Positions 1-12,323 of a stretch of 64,000 nucleotides of DNA are shown in pieces. The translations under genes and the position numbers were made by a program. Origin of the DNA: Paramecium tetraurelia. Lineage: Eukaryota; Ciliophora; Oligohymenophorea; Peniculida; Parameciidae. Numbering within the stretch: the stretch's first letter is position 1; each line of letters begins with the position of its first letter. The stretch lies in NCBI RefSeq assembly GCF_000165425.1, contig NW_001799144.1, positions 252,386 to 316,385 on the forward strand, read 5' to 3'. The notes below the pieces were generated by a model, which was given only the letters and a program-made list of their open reading frames with translations, ran no database searches and was not told the DNA's origin.

Positions 1-241
1 AAGTTGGTCAGCCATTAAAATAAATTTTAATTGATATATATCACAAGTACTCTCTGAAAACTAAACGATTTAATAATTGGATTTTAAAATGGTTGAAATA
101 AATATAAATTTAGTTTGAAAAACCTTTTTGGTTAATAGAAAAATCTTATTCTAATGTAGCTAAAGTATTCGGTCTCGGTATTGGTATTTGTAAAGGGAAT
201 AAAGGTTCAACTTTGTTCTCAAAATTATTATTTATTTTAAT
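1..241. other. Upstream stretch without a supported gene
   Basis: AT-rich leader before the first gene. A minus-strand frame through about 50-230 is free of TGA and proline-containing, but it has no start codon and no recognisable domain, so I do not call it a gene. It could be the 3' part of a neighbour outside the window or simply the promoter region of the gene at 242. Confidence 0.4.
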
Positions 242-1723
242 ATGCATCAAAGACATTCTAAACTATTTGAATCTGGTGGTGAGGCTGTTAAGAGGAACTT
301 ACTCGAATCTTATTCAATGCAGAATCGTAAGCCAAATAGTAACGAGGATTAGTAGTTACGTGAGTAAGTAGAGAGATTAACAAATGAATTAACAAATTTG
401 AAGAATAAGGATAAAGACAAGGTTTATATTGATAAACAGATACAATGTGAAGACAAGAAATGGGAATTATTGAATGAGTTAATAAAGTAGAAAGACAAAT
501 CTATTGAATAATATGAGAAATAGATAATCAGCTTTAAGAATATGATCCTATAGAGTAATTAACAGAAAAAGGAATTGCTTGAAAAATTGGAGAAGCAAGA
601 TCCCATGAAAAAAAGTTAGGTGCTAAAAGTTTCTCAAAATACTCAAACAGATTTTAGTAAGGTTTCCTAAACTCAATAAACAGACCATGATTTTGGAATA
701 ACCCTTGGAGTCAAATAAACTGAGTCAACAAATAAGGTCAAATAACAAGAATCCAAGCTAGTTTAGACGGAAGCAAAATCCTATAATGAAATAGCCCTAC
801 TAAATCAAGATGAGATGTATAGGGAAATTGAATAATATAAATAAATTCTAAGGGAGTATGATTTGGAGAATAGGAGATTGAAGTCACTACTATAACCCAG
901 TAGGGAAAATATTAGCAAAGACACTCAAACTACAATGATGATGGAGGATAAGAGTATTCAGATGGAAGACGAAACTGTGAATGAGATGGGGAAGGTGGTT
1001 CAAGAGTATTAAAGATAGATTGAGGATTAAAAACAATTGCAAAAACGATGTAATCAACTTTAAATAGACATGAATACCTTGAAAAAACAGTATGACCAGT
1101 TGGTAAGTGATTACTACTTTGTTCAATCTGAGAGTAAAGTGAGTGATAAGAAAATAAAAGAGTTGAATGAGGAGGTAGAGTAATTGAAATTTGAGTTACA
1201 GTCGAAAGATCCAAGTGTGAGCAGTGCAGAGACTGTGACATCTCCAAAGGATTCTCAAAGGAGTTTCAAGAAAAAAGGGAATAATTATAAAGTGAAAAAT
1301 AATGCTTAACCAACTTATTTTAACCCTTAGAACGTCGATGAATTAATTCTTACACAAGAGGAGAATTAGAAATTGTTATTAAAGATATCTGAATTGAAGA
1401 AGGAATTAGTAGAGGCTTAAAAAGGCTTAAAAACAATGTAAGAGGAACTAGCAACTAAGGAATAGATGCTACTCAGTTAAGGCTAGGAATTGGTAGAGTG
1501 CTAAACAGAGTTAAGGGGAATCAAGGTTAGAATAGATTCAGTCAATCAATTGGAATAGAGAGTTTAAGAGTAAGAGTTCAAATATACGGATGAAATTCAC
1601 AAATTATCTTAGAAATTGGCAATCTTGAATTCGGATTATTTGGGGATGAAAGTGATTAACCAGACCTTACACTCTCAATTGGATAAATATTAGAACAGAT
1701 TAAAATAACAACAATCACCATGA
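242..1723 (+). CDS. Coiled-coil protein, 493 aa
   Basis: A single uninterrupted ciliate-code frame runs from ATG at 242 to TGA at 1721-1723, with no intron needed. The protein is rich in Glu, Lys, Gln and Leu with long heptad-like stretches (roughly residues 35-160 and 200-490) and a Ser/Thr-rich break near residues 320-340. Nothing in it resembles an enzyme, signal peptide or membrane segment. It is most likely a structural or scaffold protein of the cytoskeleton; ciliate genomes encode many such proteins, and I do not recognise the family. The neighbouring LITAF-like gene follows on the same strand after only 22 bp. Confidence 0.85.
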
Positions 1724-1745
1724 TTACTTATAAATTTAATTATTA

Positions 1746-2192
1746 ATGTAATTGACTATACCATTGAGATTGACAGATTCACCAGGTAGAGGTATGCCTA
1801 CAACATCAAGTCATTCATGCAAGGCTTAATCAATGAAGAGTCTAAATGCGAGTGCTGTTTCTGCCTATAACATGTCCCAACAGGCCAAATCGGACTCTAA
1901 ATCAAATCAGCACTTTTTTGAATCCTCAATTAGTTTTGCAATCGAATTTAATTCAACTTCTCCAATATAAATACAATGTGAAAATTGTCATACATATTGT
2001 AGTTCAGTAGTTATTGTGGAAAGCACCATTTACACTTATATATCTACGTTAATAATGACTTTGATTTGTCTTTGTTGGGTTCCTTTTGCTTTGAAGAACT
2101 ATTTTATGAAAATCACTCATTCTTGTCCTGGATGTGACAGAATTATAGGATAGTATGATTTTTTGAATTCTTAATTAAATACAATATAATGA
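1746..2192 (+). CDS. LITAF-domain membrane-associated protein, 148 aa
   Basis: The frame runs from ATG 1746 to TGA 2190-2192 without introns. The C-terminal half has the LITAF/SIMPLE layout: a Cys-x2-Cys pair in QCENCHTYC, a hydrophobic segment of about 22 residues (near residues 98-120), then HSCPGCDRIIG carrying the second Cys-x2-Cys pair. In known LITAF proteins the two Cys pairs bind one zinc and the hydrophobic stretch inserts as a hairpin into the cytosolic face of late endosomes or lysosomes. The first ~75 residues are Ser/Gln-rich and probably disordered. An internal Met about 17 residues downstream is an alternative start. Small LITAF proteins are common in ciliates; the specific cargo is unknown. 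Confidence 0.85.
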
Positions 2193-2375
2193 TTTTGCAC
2201 TTCATGTTTAAGTTTCATTAACAATATAAATTCATCTTAAATCAAACATCAAAATAACAACAACTCAAAAAATCTTATTAAAGATGGAATCAATGCCCCA
2301 TTTAAATAATAAAATAAATACACTCCAACATTATTATAATTGATAACCACCTGTTTATAGTATGTTAAAATCGAC

Positions 2376-4120
2376 TCAAACCCAAAGTATGAAAACAACT
2401 AAAAATATCCATATAAAAACAGTAAATTGATTAAGTATGTGAATATATCCCATAACTTGAAATTAGCTACATTAACAAATAAAAGTACGTTTAAATCTCA
2501 ATGGTTAAATGAAGAAAAACCAAGGTCCTAAGAAAATGGCAATAAATGTGGCTATTGGTATTTGAACTATTCCCGCATACATCATCACAAAACATACCTA
2601 AATCACTAATTCAACCCATAACCATTCTGCCACACTTTCTTTACGAGGCAATCTAAATTATCCAAAAATCCATTTCCTGGTAGAATAAATGATTATCTAG
2701 TATATCACTATGATGGCCAGCATAATGGCAAAGAATTAATTGAAATACTCGAACTCCTGTATATTTAAATAACTCATCATATTTGGAATGAAACATAAGG
2801 TGAAACCCATAAAGATTTCAATGATTGCTTTATGTGCAACCATTGAATTGCATCTACCCAATTCTTTTTTATCATCATTGTATAAATTGAAATGCCATCT
2901 ACTATAAACTGACTTTATGGCAAAGATGGCACAACTCAAAATCACAAACACATAAGGCAAACAATAATTCTGTATTGTCAATGTTGAATTTTTGTTTAAA
3001 GGAACATATAGAGTTGAACCAGAATGGATGAATTCATCGTTTGCCATTAATGCCTTAATACTGGCTTCTCCTACCAATAACAACTTATTAGTCAATTAAA
3101 CTGTATCATTTTTGTTTTGAGAATTGTACCCTCTTAATGTTAATGAATAAATTCCATATTTCATAATATAAGAATGAGCATCATGCAGATCTCCTTGAAA
3201 CATCTCAATTTGATTTGAAAAATAAGGATTCATATATAAGAATCTAGCTTAAGGTATCTAATACAGAGAATTTAATTCTAATAGCTACCAATATTTTCTT
3301 ATTTAATTTTCTAAGTAGGTTTCAAGTTTTTACATCCAAAAATAGTTAGTTTCTGTAAATTAATAATAAAAATTCTATTTTTCCATAATCTTGTTGATAC
3401 TATTGTAATAATCTCTGTCTGAGACTTTACCATTCAATCCAAATACCTTCAAGGCAACAGAATCAAATTTATCATCTAGATTGATGTTGATTGAAGATCT
3501 GATAGTCCCAGATCTGGGCATAAAGGACACTCCCTATGGGTTTACATACTCTTCCAAGAATGCTGTAATTCCTTGACCGTATCTTTTATGATTTGAATGA
3601 TAGCCTACAAATATTAAATCTCTTGATAAATAATTTATGTCTAAGAATATTATTTTTTATTCATACAATCTGATTAAAATAGTCTAATGAGTGCCAACAC
3701 ATATGCAATACTTCTGATCTTGATATTCGGAACCTCATCGTTATATTCAAACGATATCAAACTGCATTCATAATCAGGACTTCTTGGTGCTTTCAATTTT
3801 GCAATCACATTTTTGTGCTTCTCCTAATAAAATGTTTCCAAACCCATATTATTAAACGTTTTCATCATCAATTATCGGATATCGCCAGTCTTACCAAATT
3901 CTTTCATGTATTACTCAGAATACTAACTTAAGGTTTAAGCTAACTCATTATTGACCTCGACTTGAATTAATTGACTTCCATCAAAGGAATTTCGATCTGA
4001 TTTAGATGATATTACAAAGAGCAGGTATATTCCATATATAAATGTAAATGGAAATACTAGTATCAATACTTTCCAGAGTTTCCATTTAATAAGCAATTGA
4101 TATCCTAAGTCTTTGAACAT
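2376..4120 (-). CDS. GPAA1: GPI transamidase subunit GAA1-like, 572 aa
   Basis: GAA1 is the subunit of the ER GPI-transamidase complex that helps present the GPI lipid to the protein acceptor. ATG is at 4118-4120 and TGA at 2376-2378; one 26-nt intron (3641-3666) gives 573 codons. A short cytosolic N-terminus precedes one transmembrane segment (about residues 16-38), then a large luminal domain. That domain contains the GAA1-like stretch around DLIFVGYHSNHKRYGQG and ITAFLEEY, followed by SLTLRGYNS. Several hydrophobic helices fill the last ~200 residues. Order and length match the family (human about 620 aa). The dual-specificity phosphatase gene lies 45 bp upstream on the same strand. I am confident of the family, less so of the exact C-terminus. 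Confidence 0.8.
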
Positions 4121-4165
4121 ATTTATATTAATAATTGAGTTTATAATAGTTTATATTAAGTAAAG

Positions 4166-4867
4166 TCAATAAGCCTTTTGTTTCACTCTCAATAAATGTC
4201 TAAACTGATCTAATTTACTACTAAAATCATCCAATCTCGATGATGACTTAGTGCTTGGTATATTTATTTTATCGAAATTCGACTTAGCTGGAGTGCTTAT
4301 CTTATTGTAATTAGACAATGCTGAACTTGGCCTGTAATTTGATCTGTCCAACTTAAATGAGTTCAATGATAATTATTGATCCTGATTTGATAATTTCCTT
4401 TCAAAATCCTTTAGTTATTTCATGAATCCAGAATTTGGACTCACAATCCTTCTTTTACTTTGGATATGCAGCATTGTCTAATTGACACTCCAATTGTATT
4501 TCTGCATCATGTATGCTGCTACTATTGCAGCTGATCTAGATATCCCAGCATAACAATGTATCAGCACATTGGTCTTTTTGCTTTAATTCTCTATAAATCT
4601 TATGCTCTAATCAAAGTATTTATGTAGAGGAAAGTCTTCTGAATCCTCAGCCATAATCCACTAAATATATTGATAAGACATTACTAATTTTTGGGCTCCT
4701 TATACAGGAACAGATTAATCTAATATTTACAATACAGCTCCAATTTTATGTTAATTGAGCAATTGAGAATCTTAGGCTGCATCAACATTTCCTAAGTATA
4801 TTCCTCCACAACCGTTGAGTGGAGCAACAATACAATTCATTGGCAAGCAATAGTTATTAACGAACAT
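4166..4867 (-). CDS. Dual-specificity protein phosphatase, 233 aa
   Basis: Start ATG 4865-4867, stop 4166-4168, 234 codons with no intron. The catalytic loop [12 protein letters not shown] (near residue 115) is a perfect HCx5R signature followed by the Ser typical of dual-specificity (MKP-like) phosphatases, and an acidic stretch about 30 residues upstream can supply the general-acid Asp. The fold would cover roughly residues 10-155. The C-terminal ~70 residues are Ser/Lys-rich and look disordered. No docking domain, lipid signal or membrane segment is visible. The likely role is dephosphorylation of phospho-Tyr/Thr in a kinase; the substrate cannot be inferred. It is the middle gene of a minus-strand run (protease, phosphatase, GAA1) with spacers of 120 and 45 bp. 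Confidence 0.9.
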
Positions 4868-4987
4868 ATTTAATAAACAAAATTAATTACATAATTGGAT
4901 TTTCATTTATTAGTTAAAAATCAGTGTTATTGAGTTTCATTCAAAATAACAATAATATTTATAGAATTTTTAATTTTACTAATACTT

Positions 4988-6522
4988 TCATTAAACAACA
5001 ACAACATTTTTTTGTACTGCTTTCTAAGCTTCATCTTCTGCTTCTGGTAATTTTGATCCCTTTTTATTCTGTTTACTTAAATTTCTCTTTCTGATACAAA
5101 CTATAAAAATAATTATGATGATCGATGTAAGAACCACAATAACTATTTTGAGAGCTTCATATACTATAAAATATAATTATGTTATATACGAAATTCTTAG
5201 TCGACATTTTTAGGAGGATATCTAGTTTTGACTGTGATATTGGATTGATTTAATTCATTTTAAAACCAATCATCAGCAGTGAAATTATGTTTCAATTAGT
5301 CAGAGGAACAATTGCTTCTTACAAAGGTTAGAGTCAAGTTTTCCTTGTCAAAACCAATATCCCAATTTCGCATCCACACCTACCCCAATATCATTCTCAC
5401 ACTGCCAGAGTACCCTGCAACAGGTAAACAATAAGCATCATGTTATACCATGTCTTTGGTTAAGTAATCTCTCGGAGTCCAATCAAAGATAAAATTATTC
5501 TCCATGATAAATTGGTAAGTAGGGAAGAATGAAATAAATTACTCAAAGGATCCATGGAGTGTTTTATTATACACATAACATGCCAAGTCATCATTAAACT
5601 GCATTTGAGGACAATTAGCAGATTCACACACAAAAAAATTCACCAATGCTCTTGTGACATCAGGATGAGCATTCACAAGAGTAGATCCAGAATCTATGAA
5701 TGAACCTCCTCCTGATTATAGATCTGCTCCTGCCAAGATGGTTTTATTATGAACTTTAATTTGAGAGATCTTAACACCATAAACTGGCTTATTTTGAGTA
5801 TGCATGTACTAAATTGTATAATACGCACTGTTCTTCTGATGTCTGCTGTAATCATATTATCCTATTGTCATGTAACCATCAATTCTCCCTATGCAAATGG
5901 CAAAGAACAAGTTCATTCCATTATGTTGAGTATGAATATCATCCACAATGTTAGGAAATGCAAGACTAGTGTTAGTCTTTGGAGACAAGCCCATTATACC
6001 ATTTGCCTATTGAGTTTTGAATAAATTCGTTTCTCTGGTGGTGCATCCGAAAACACTAGTCACACTACTATCCTTCTTTGAGATTGATTCATTGGATGAT
6101 GACTTAGCCTCCATTAATAAATCCCCAAAAATCACTTGATCCTTCAAATAAAACCCTTCCAGATGTGATCCTTCAGAATAGGAAATAGAAAAAATGCATT
6201 ATTGATTCAAACATCTCAGACAAGTGCATTCTCCAAATTGACTTTTGCAATCCAATTCTTCTTAAGTTGATGAATTATTTCTAATGTAATATTAATCCAA
6301 ATGGATTCCGCATGATTTTGTTTAATCACAAGCATCGCAAGGGAAGGCTGTTATTGAGCTTCCAGTATCAATAATAACTGATTGTCTCTAGGGAGGATTG
6401 CCAACATAAATATTAACAAAATAGTATCCTAAATCTGAACTTCCATGAATGATAGAAGTGTGAATAGGATCATCATCTTATCCTAGTACTTAAAGTAATT
6501 AGATTATATAAATAAAAAACAT
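4988..6522 (-). CDS. Membrane-anchored pepsin-type aspartyl protease, 502 aa
   Basis: The N-terminal hydrophobic stretch MFFIYIIQLLQVL is a signal peptide. Both catalytic motifs of family A1 are intact: VIIDTGSS (near residue 52) and FIDSGST (near residue 265). Many Cys between them suggest a disulfide-rich lumenal or extracellular enzyme. A single transmembrane helix follows near residue 452 and a Lys/Glu-rich cytoplasmic tail ends the protein. ATG 6520-6522 to TGA 4988-4990 with one 26-nt intron (5164-5189) just before the transmembrane segment gives 503 codons. The layout resembles other membrane-bound ciliate aspartyl proteases and plant or apicomplexan tail-anchored forms. Substrate and compartment (surface or digestive vacuole) are not evident. 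Confidence 0.9.
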
Positions 6523-6725
6523 ATAAAAAATTAAATGAATTAATATTCTTATAATTTACACAAAATATCATTATTAACTCTTCACTATTATAGATTGAAA
6601 ATAATATTTCTTGATCTCTTTCGATTCGATATTCACTATAGGTTTTATCGATGGAATAAAATAATTCTCATATGATTAAATGAAGAAATTGATGATTTGA
6701 TAATATTGTACTAATAAAAAATGTA

Positions 6726-7116
6726 TCATTATTATGTTAAGATATCAGAATCTCCTGCATCGAATGATGGCCAAACTTGAGCATCTGTGTAATTTACCAC
6801 AGGCGGTACCTAAAATAAGATAAAATCACTCATGCCCATAAACTCAATTAGGAAGAGCTAAGCCTCCCAATTAAACCCCCGTACCTAAATCGACGTTGTT
6901 TCCTTGATATAAAACAATGGTGATCTAAGCCAACATGGCATAGTATTCAATTTGGGTCTTTCTGATTGTGGGACAATTGTTTGAAATGAATACAAGCTTG
7001 GCAGTTCCATTTCTGATGGCCTTCAAGGTTTACTTGTAACCCATGGTGATCTTTCCTGATCTAACAACCAATTAGAGTTTTTAGTTGACACTCTCTTAAG
7101 CAACATTCTTGACCAT
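6726..7116 (-). pseudogene. RPL30: Ribosomal protein L30e (eL30) gene, frame-disrupted
   Basis: The start at 7114-7116 gives an unmistakable eL30 N-terminus, with motifs GYKQTL, ISNNCP and IEYYAMLAQ. After NNVDLG the frame meets 75 extra nt (6810-6884) that begin GTAC and end TTTTAG. The L30e frame resumes as GTACGKLHRCSSLAII but then needs a one-base shift near 6755 to reach the conserved end DAGDSDI, stopping at 6726-6728. Without the shift, translation ends at 6745-6747. The 75-nt insert could be an unusually long intron (all others here are 21-41 nt). Intact eL30 is an essential 60S subunit protein of about 110 aa, so this copy may be a decaying duplicate, or the shift may be a sequence error. 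Confidence 0.6.
6810..6884 (-). other. 75-nt insert in the L30e frame, flanked by 8-bp direct repeats
   Basis: Read on the minus strand the insert begins GTACGG and ends TTTTAG. The octamer TTAGGTAC spans both junctions, and removal restores the L30e frame exactly (phase 1). It is either a long intron with canonical GTA/TAG ends, or an inserted or retained segment. Flanking TA dinucleotides also fit an internal eliminated sequence by position and length, but the ends do not match the TAYAG end consensus. Confidence 0.5.
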
Positions 7117-7143
7117 TTTAAAATTAATTTAAAAATTTTAATA

Positions 7144-10100
7144 TCATTTTTTTCCAATTATTGCCCTTATTCTCTCCAAATCCACATCTTCTATTTAATA
7201 ATGTTAAACTTCTTCCAATGTTTACAAAGTCTTCGAACCTGTTCCCACCTTCACCACTAAGTATGCCTAAGCCTTGCTTCCATGAATGTACATTTTAATC
7301 TCCTCACTTGATTGTTTCTCGTGTAATCTTATTAATTCACTACTATTCATAAAACATGAACCCAAGATCTCTCTCTCTGCTCCTGAATTCAGAACTCTGA
7401 ATTCCAAATTACAATTAGCTTCCAACCCTACACTAAAACAATAATTGTAAGTCGGATTGCTTTCTCTCACTTGCACTGGAGTTCTATATGATTAATCTCC
7501 CAACACCATTTAAATAACTGGATTGGGAGCCTTATTTTGATTCAATAAATGTAAGTTTTAAGCCCTTACTATTTGTATTACTATCTCATTTATTTATTGG
7601 ACCTCAATATTCAAATTAATTTTTGATAGGAATACTGAAAAGTCAAATTGATTTAAATATTTATAACCATTCTTGTCAAACACATTGGGTTTTGTGAATA
7701 GAGAATATGATTTCTCACTGAAATTTACTATGTAAAAGGAATCTAACAATTGCTTTGCCTTCTTCTCCTCCATAAACCCATTATTAGATAATTTATATAC
7801 TTCTTCAATCAAGTCCCATGTTAAATTTTACTCTGACAAGAAGAAATTCTATTTATTGAAGTGATATCCTATCTGATCACTCAGAAATGCATATTCGTTG
7901 TTATTAACTAATTTCGAAATGTATTCATATAGCTATCTGTCAATCTTATAATTCTATTGCAATTCATTCAATTTCTAGCAACCATATATTTGATTTTAGG
8001 AATAAAATTTCACAAAATTTGGAATCATTTCCTCATACTCATTAATTAACATCAGCTTAATGCCGACTCTGCTAATAAAACAGTCATAATTAATTGTGAA
8101 ATATTCATTCATGCATATAAATCTACTATCAATTTAACTTTGAGTCAAATGATTAAACTTTATATTTAAATCTCCTAACTTAACATCCTTCAATTGATTA
8201 GCAGCATTCTTCTTACTAAAATATACAGTTATTGTTAACTCCTAATAAGATTGCATTTCCACTGCTAAGAATGACTATGCCAATTAACAGGACAATTCTA
8301 GTATAAAAATTAATATTACTCTTTTTATCGATTTGTTCAGGGTTGGTTTAATGAGTTTTCCCATTGAGTTTCAAGACAAAGTACAGAAAACCAGTGTCAT
8401 TGCCTGCTGGTTTTAACAATTAAGAAATGTTAATAATGATCTCTCTAATTGAAATCATACAAGTAATCTATTTTAATCTTTCTTCCTACTCTTTCTCCTT
8501 TAATATTGCCTATTGTTGAACCAAAGGAATTTTGTATTTATTCAATTGGCATTTCAATTTAGCAATTCCAACAAATAAACCAAATGAGTTAGTTAACGCA
8601 AATTCACCTTCAATTTACCCTCTTAGCAATTAAGTTTACATCAATTCACATTTTCCAATAAGATTTTAAGTATTGCTCGACACTTGTATGATCATTTATT
8701 ATGCTGATAACGCTTAGATCAATTCATTATCAACTTACAATTGTTTTTCTTCATTTATTATAACAGTCTTTTAACCTTATTATTTAGATCTAAATTAAGT
8801 AAAATACTTACATCTATGCAGTAAAATTGACAGCTGAATAAATATCCACCTTGATTATTTTATCTTCAAATTTAAGTGCCTTATCATTTAGAGTTACTTC
8901 AGCATAGACATTTAATCCTACTCTTTTAGGCAAATGAATTTCTTGATGGGTTTGATTATGACTGGATAACAATTCTGGATTCGAGGAAAGTTATTATTAA
9001 GTTATCTTCTATCTAGAATAGTTGATATTAAAACTAAGCTTAGCATTTACAGGCATAAACACTAAGACTTTATCTTTAACCAAATCTGAATTCCTTTCCA
9101 TCCAACTGACTATCTCTTAACAAGAAAGGAAAGTTTAAGCCAAGCTTTGTTCATCAGTCTTTAGTCTAAAATATATACCTCCTTCTATTGAGTCAACAAC
9201 ATCAATAAATTTAGTATTTTGTTCAATTTATTAAATATATGTGTAAGTAGACTCTGAAGGACATTGATATTGAGTTTACTTTGAGTAAATTAAAGGGTAT
9301 GATTTGATTATTTATTCACATAGCGGATATTTATATTCAACACAAAGTTGAGTACCATAAGGAATCGATAATTTCAAATTTTAGATTTCTTTTAGAGTGA
9401 TACTAAATTTATGCACATAAAATTCAAGGTTCTTATTCTCTTGATTTTAATTTTCCTTATCCTCCAAATCAAATTACTTTGGTTTATTCTACACAACAGG
9501 AGGTTTAACTTCCTCTTATTTGATCGAAAACCAATCTTGCAATAGTGATTTCTATATCTCCCAATCCTGTAATACAAAATTATTGTTCTTGACTTTAATG
9601 AATCTGAATATACAATACACTTCCCAAAATGATACATTAATTAGGCATTGATTAAACATTTCTTGTACTTCTTCAATATTGAGAGTCAACTTTGTCACTT
9701 CATCTAGTTGTATAATTTATGCCTTCTATAATATTGAACTTTAGATTGCTAAACAATACCAAAATTCATTTATCTCTTCTAATTTTACATAATTGAATTA
9801 CACAAACTAACATGTTAATTCATATAATAATTTAATTGAAACCAATCTTCTATCCTGAGGTTGCCCCAAGAAATATCCAAAGAACTCAAAATCAAAGTCA
9901 GGAATGTATTACTCTAATTTTGATCTTTCCATTATTCCATAATCACTCTTTTGTAGAATTTTACCTACATACTCAAGAGGATCCTATCGCTAATCAATTA
10001 GATATTAAATGAATTTCTTAATCTATTTGTTTACTTCTACGGATATTCTAGGCCTAAAAATGTTGAATGCAGTTAGACTATTAAGCATATGCTCTTTTTT

Positions 10101-12266
10101 TATTGAATGCTAATTCTTGAAATCAAAGATTCTTATGAATGCAAATAGAGCTTCCTCAGTTATGTTGATGAATTGTAATTATTCAACACTAAAAAATTGC
10201 CCCTTAGGAATGTTTTTTTAAAATTAATTATCATTCTTATTTAGATATTACAAAACCTCAATTATAGATTAGTGTATATTATCAACCAATTCAAAATTGA
10301 AATATTCATATCTCTCCTAAAAAGTTAGTTCTCTTGGAATTTCTTCCATTTAAATTTCTTGATCAACTTTTTTCTTTTCCTATTCTTATTATGGTTCCTC
10401 ATATTGATTTCCCACCTCTTGAATGCTTTTTGTATAGATGTTTTCTATTTTGATTTTGTTTATCTGTGCTGGAATACCAAATGCAATTAAAACATGAATT
10501 GAACCAACTTGTAAAGAATCTCTAATCTTTCTAATTGGATGTTGTTCATCGGATATTATCAATGGATAGATATTCTTAAAGATATTAGCATTAAATTCCT
10601 AAGCCTCATTAATCAGAATTTCATGAATTGATTTCAATGGTATTCTAATCATACCCAACAACTCCTTTTCTTTCCATACTTCAACGATGAAAGGAGAAAT
10701 TTCAATCTTTTAGAACGAATCAAAATTTAAAGGAGTAATAACCTAATAATTCAAATACACTGAATCATTTATTGATGATTAGAAGAAATCATTTGAACCA
10801 GGAATTTTGAATCTGCAATTAATTTTATCTACTCCCACTATTTTACCTAATCTAATCAATAGAGTTGGGTTAAATGAATGATAATGATAATAGATTGGTT
10901 GATCAATAAAATTTTATTACTCTTGATTTCTAATTAAAGATGCTTTTAATCTAATCTCTCCAAGTCTATTTTATTATTGAATTTAATATTCATTCAATAA
11001 ATCTTTGTTTACTACGCTGTATTATAAACCCGAATTTTGGGAAGTGTTGCTTCTATCGAAAGGTAAATTTGTGTTGATTATGATATAAAACTCCTCATTT
11101 GAAATTGCTTTAACTATTTGAAATTAACCTTCACCGAGTGTAATTTTAAAATACTTATGATCATCAGAATTTTCTGGTTTTCTATAGCATTGTATTAAAA
11201 ATTTTATTTAATCAACCTAAAAATCTTGAAAAGAAGATTCATTAATAAACACATCAAATTCTACAGCCTCATTTATTGAATATAAATCCTATCCTTAAGA
11301 TTTAAAAAATGTCCTTTTTTGTTAATTTTTGAATTAGCAATCAATAAAAATATTATTTAAATTTATTGCATTCAATTTCTATTACACTTATTAAGAATAA
11401 GCATGAAAATCAATTAGTTCTAGCTTTAGTTTTCGATAAGAATCAAAGAATTTATCATAATTAAAATTTTAAGTTGTATAGTTTTAAGGAGGAGTCTTGA
11501 CTTCCTCTTATATAGTTTGAACTCCTCTAGTTTCTATTTGATAGGTTGTTTTAACTTATAATGGTTTTTGGACTGGTTCTTATTAAGGGGGGATTTCAGA
11601 TTATTTATGTTGAGGTTTTTCTGCTTGTTCAATAGGTGATTAATTTCTGTTTGATTTAAATTTAGGTGGATTAGGTTTAGTATTTTCTGGTTTATTGGAA
11701 TATCTATATTAAGTTGGAGAATTATTGTAATGTCCACTATTAGGCTTAGAATTTCTAAATGGTTCTTATTATTTAGAAATAGAGTGGCTTTTTTTATTAC
11801 TACTATTTTCTTATTAATTCTATTGATTAGATACAGAGTCAGATCTTTTCTACTTTTAGGGACAACAATTAATACAATGAACTGAACTCAATATCTATTC
11901 TATTCTAGTTGAAACATCATCAACAAATTTAACATTTCCTTAAACTTTAGTTTTTTAACCACTCAAATTTTAATCCTACTTAGAAGGACTCATTTTTTAA
12001 ATTGAAACATCATTATTGACATTTTACTAGTTTTAATTTTAATTGGTTTATTCACTCTAATGTTAATTGATATTAGATTCCGGATCAATATAATTATTTC
12101 CTTAATAATAATTATTTGGATTGACTTCTGCATTTTTTTGGAATGGGTTATTAGCAAATAAAACATTAGCTAGTTTTTAATCTGGATTTTATTATAACCA
12201 AGCTTCTTTTTCAGTTGGAAAAATGACATTAATTTAAGGATATTAAGTCTATTTATTTTATTGTTA

Positions 12267-12323
<57 letters not shown>

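Noticed and set aside
5749-6024. Plus-strand open frame of 91 codons
   Set aside because: It is antisense to the aspartyl protease, whose active-site motifs prove the minus-strand frame.
6810-6884. Retained internal eliminated sequence
   Set aside because: Flanking TA and length fit, but neither end resembles the TAYAG consensus, so this is kept only as an alternative.
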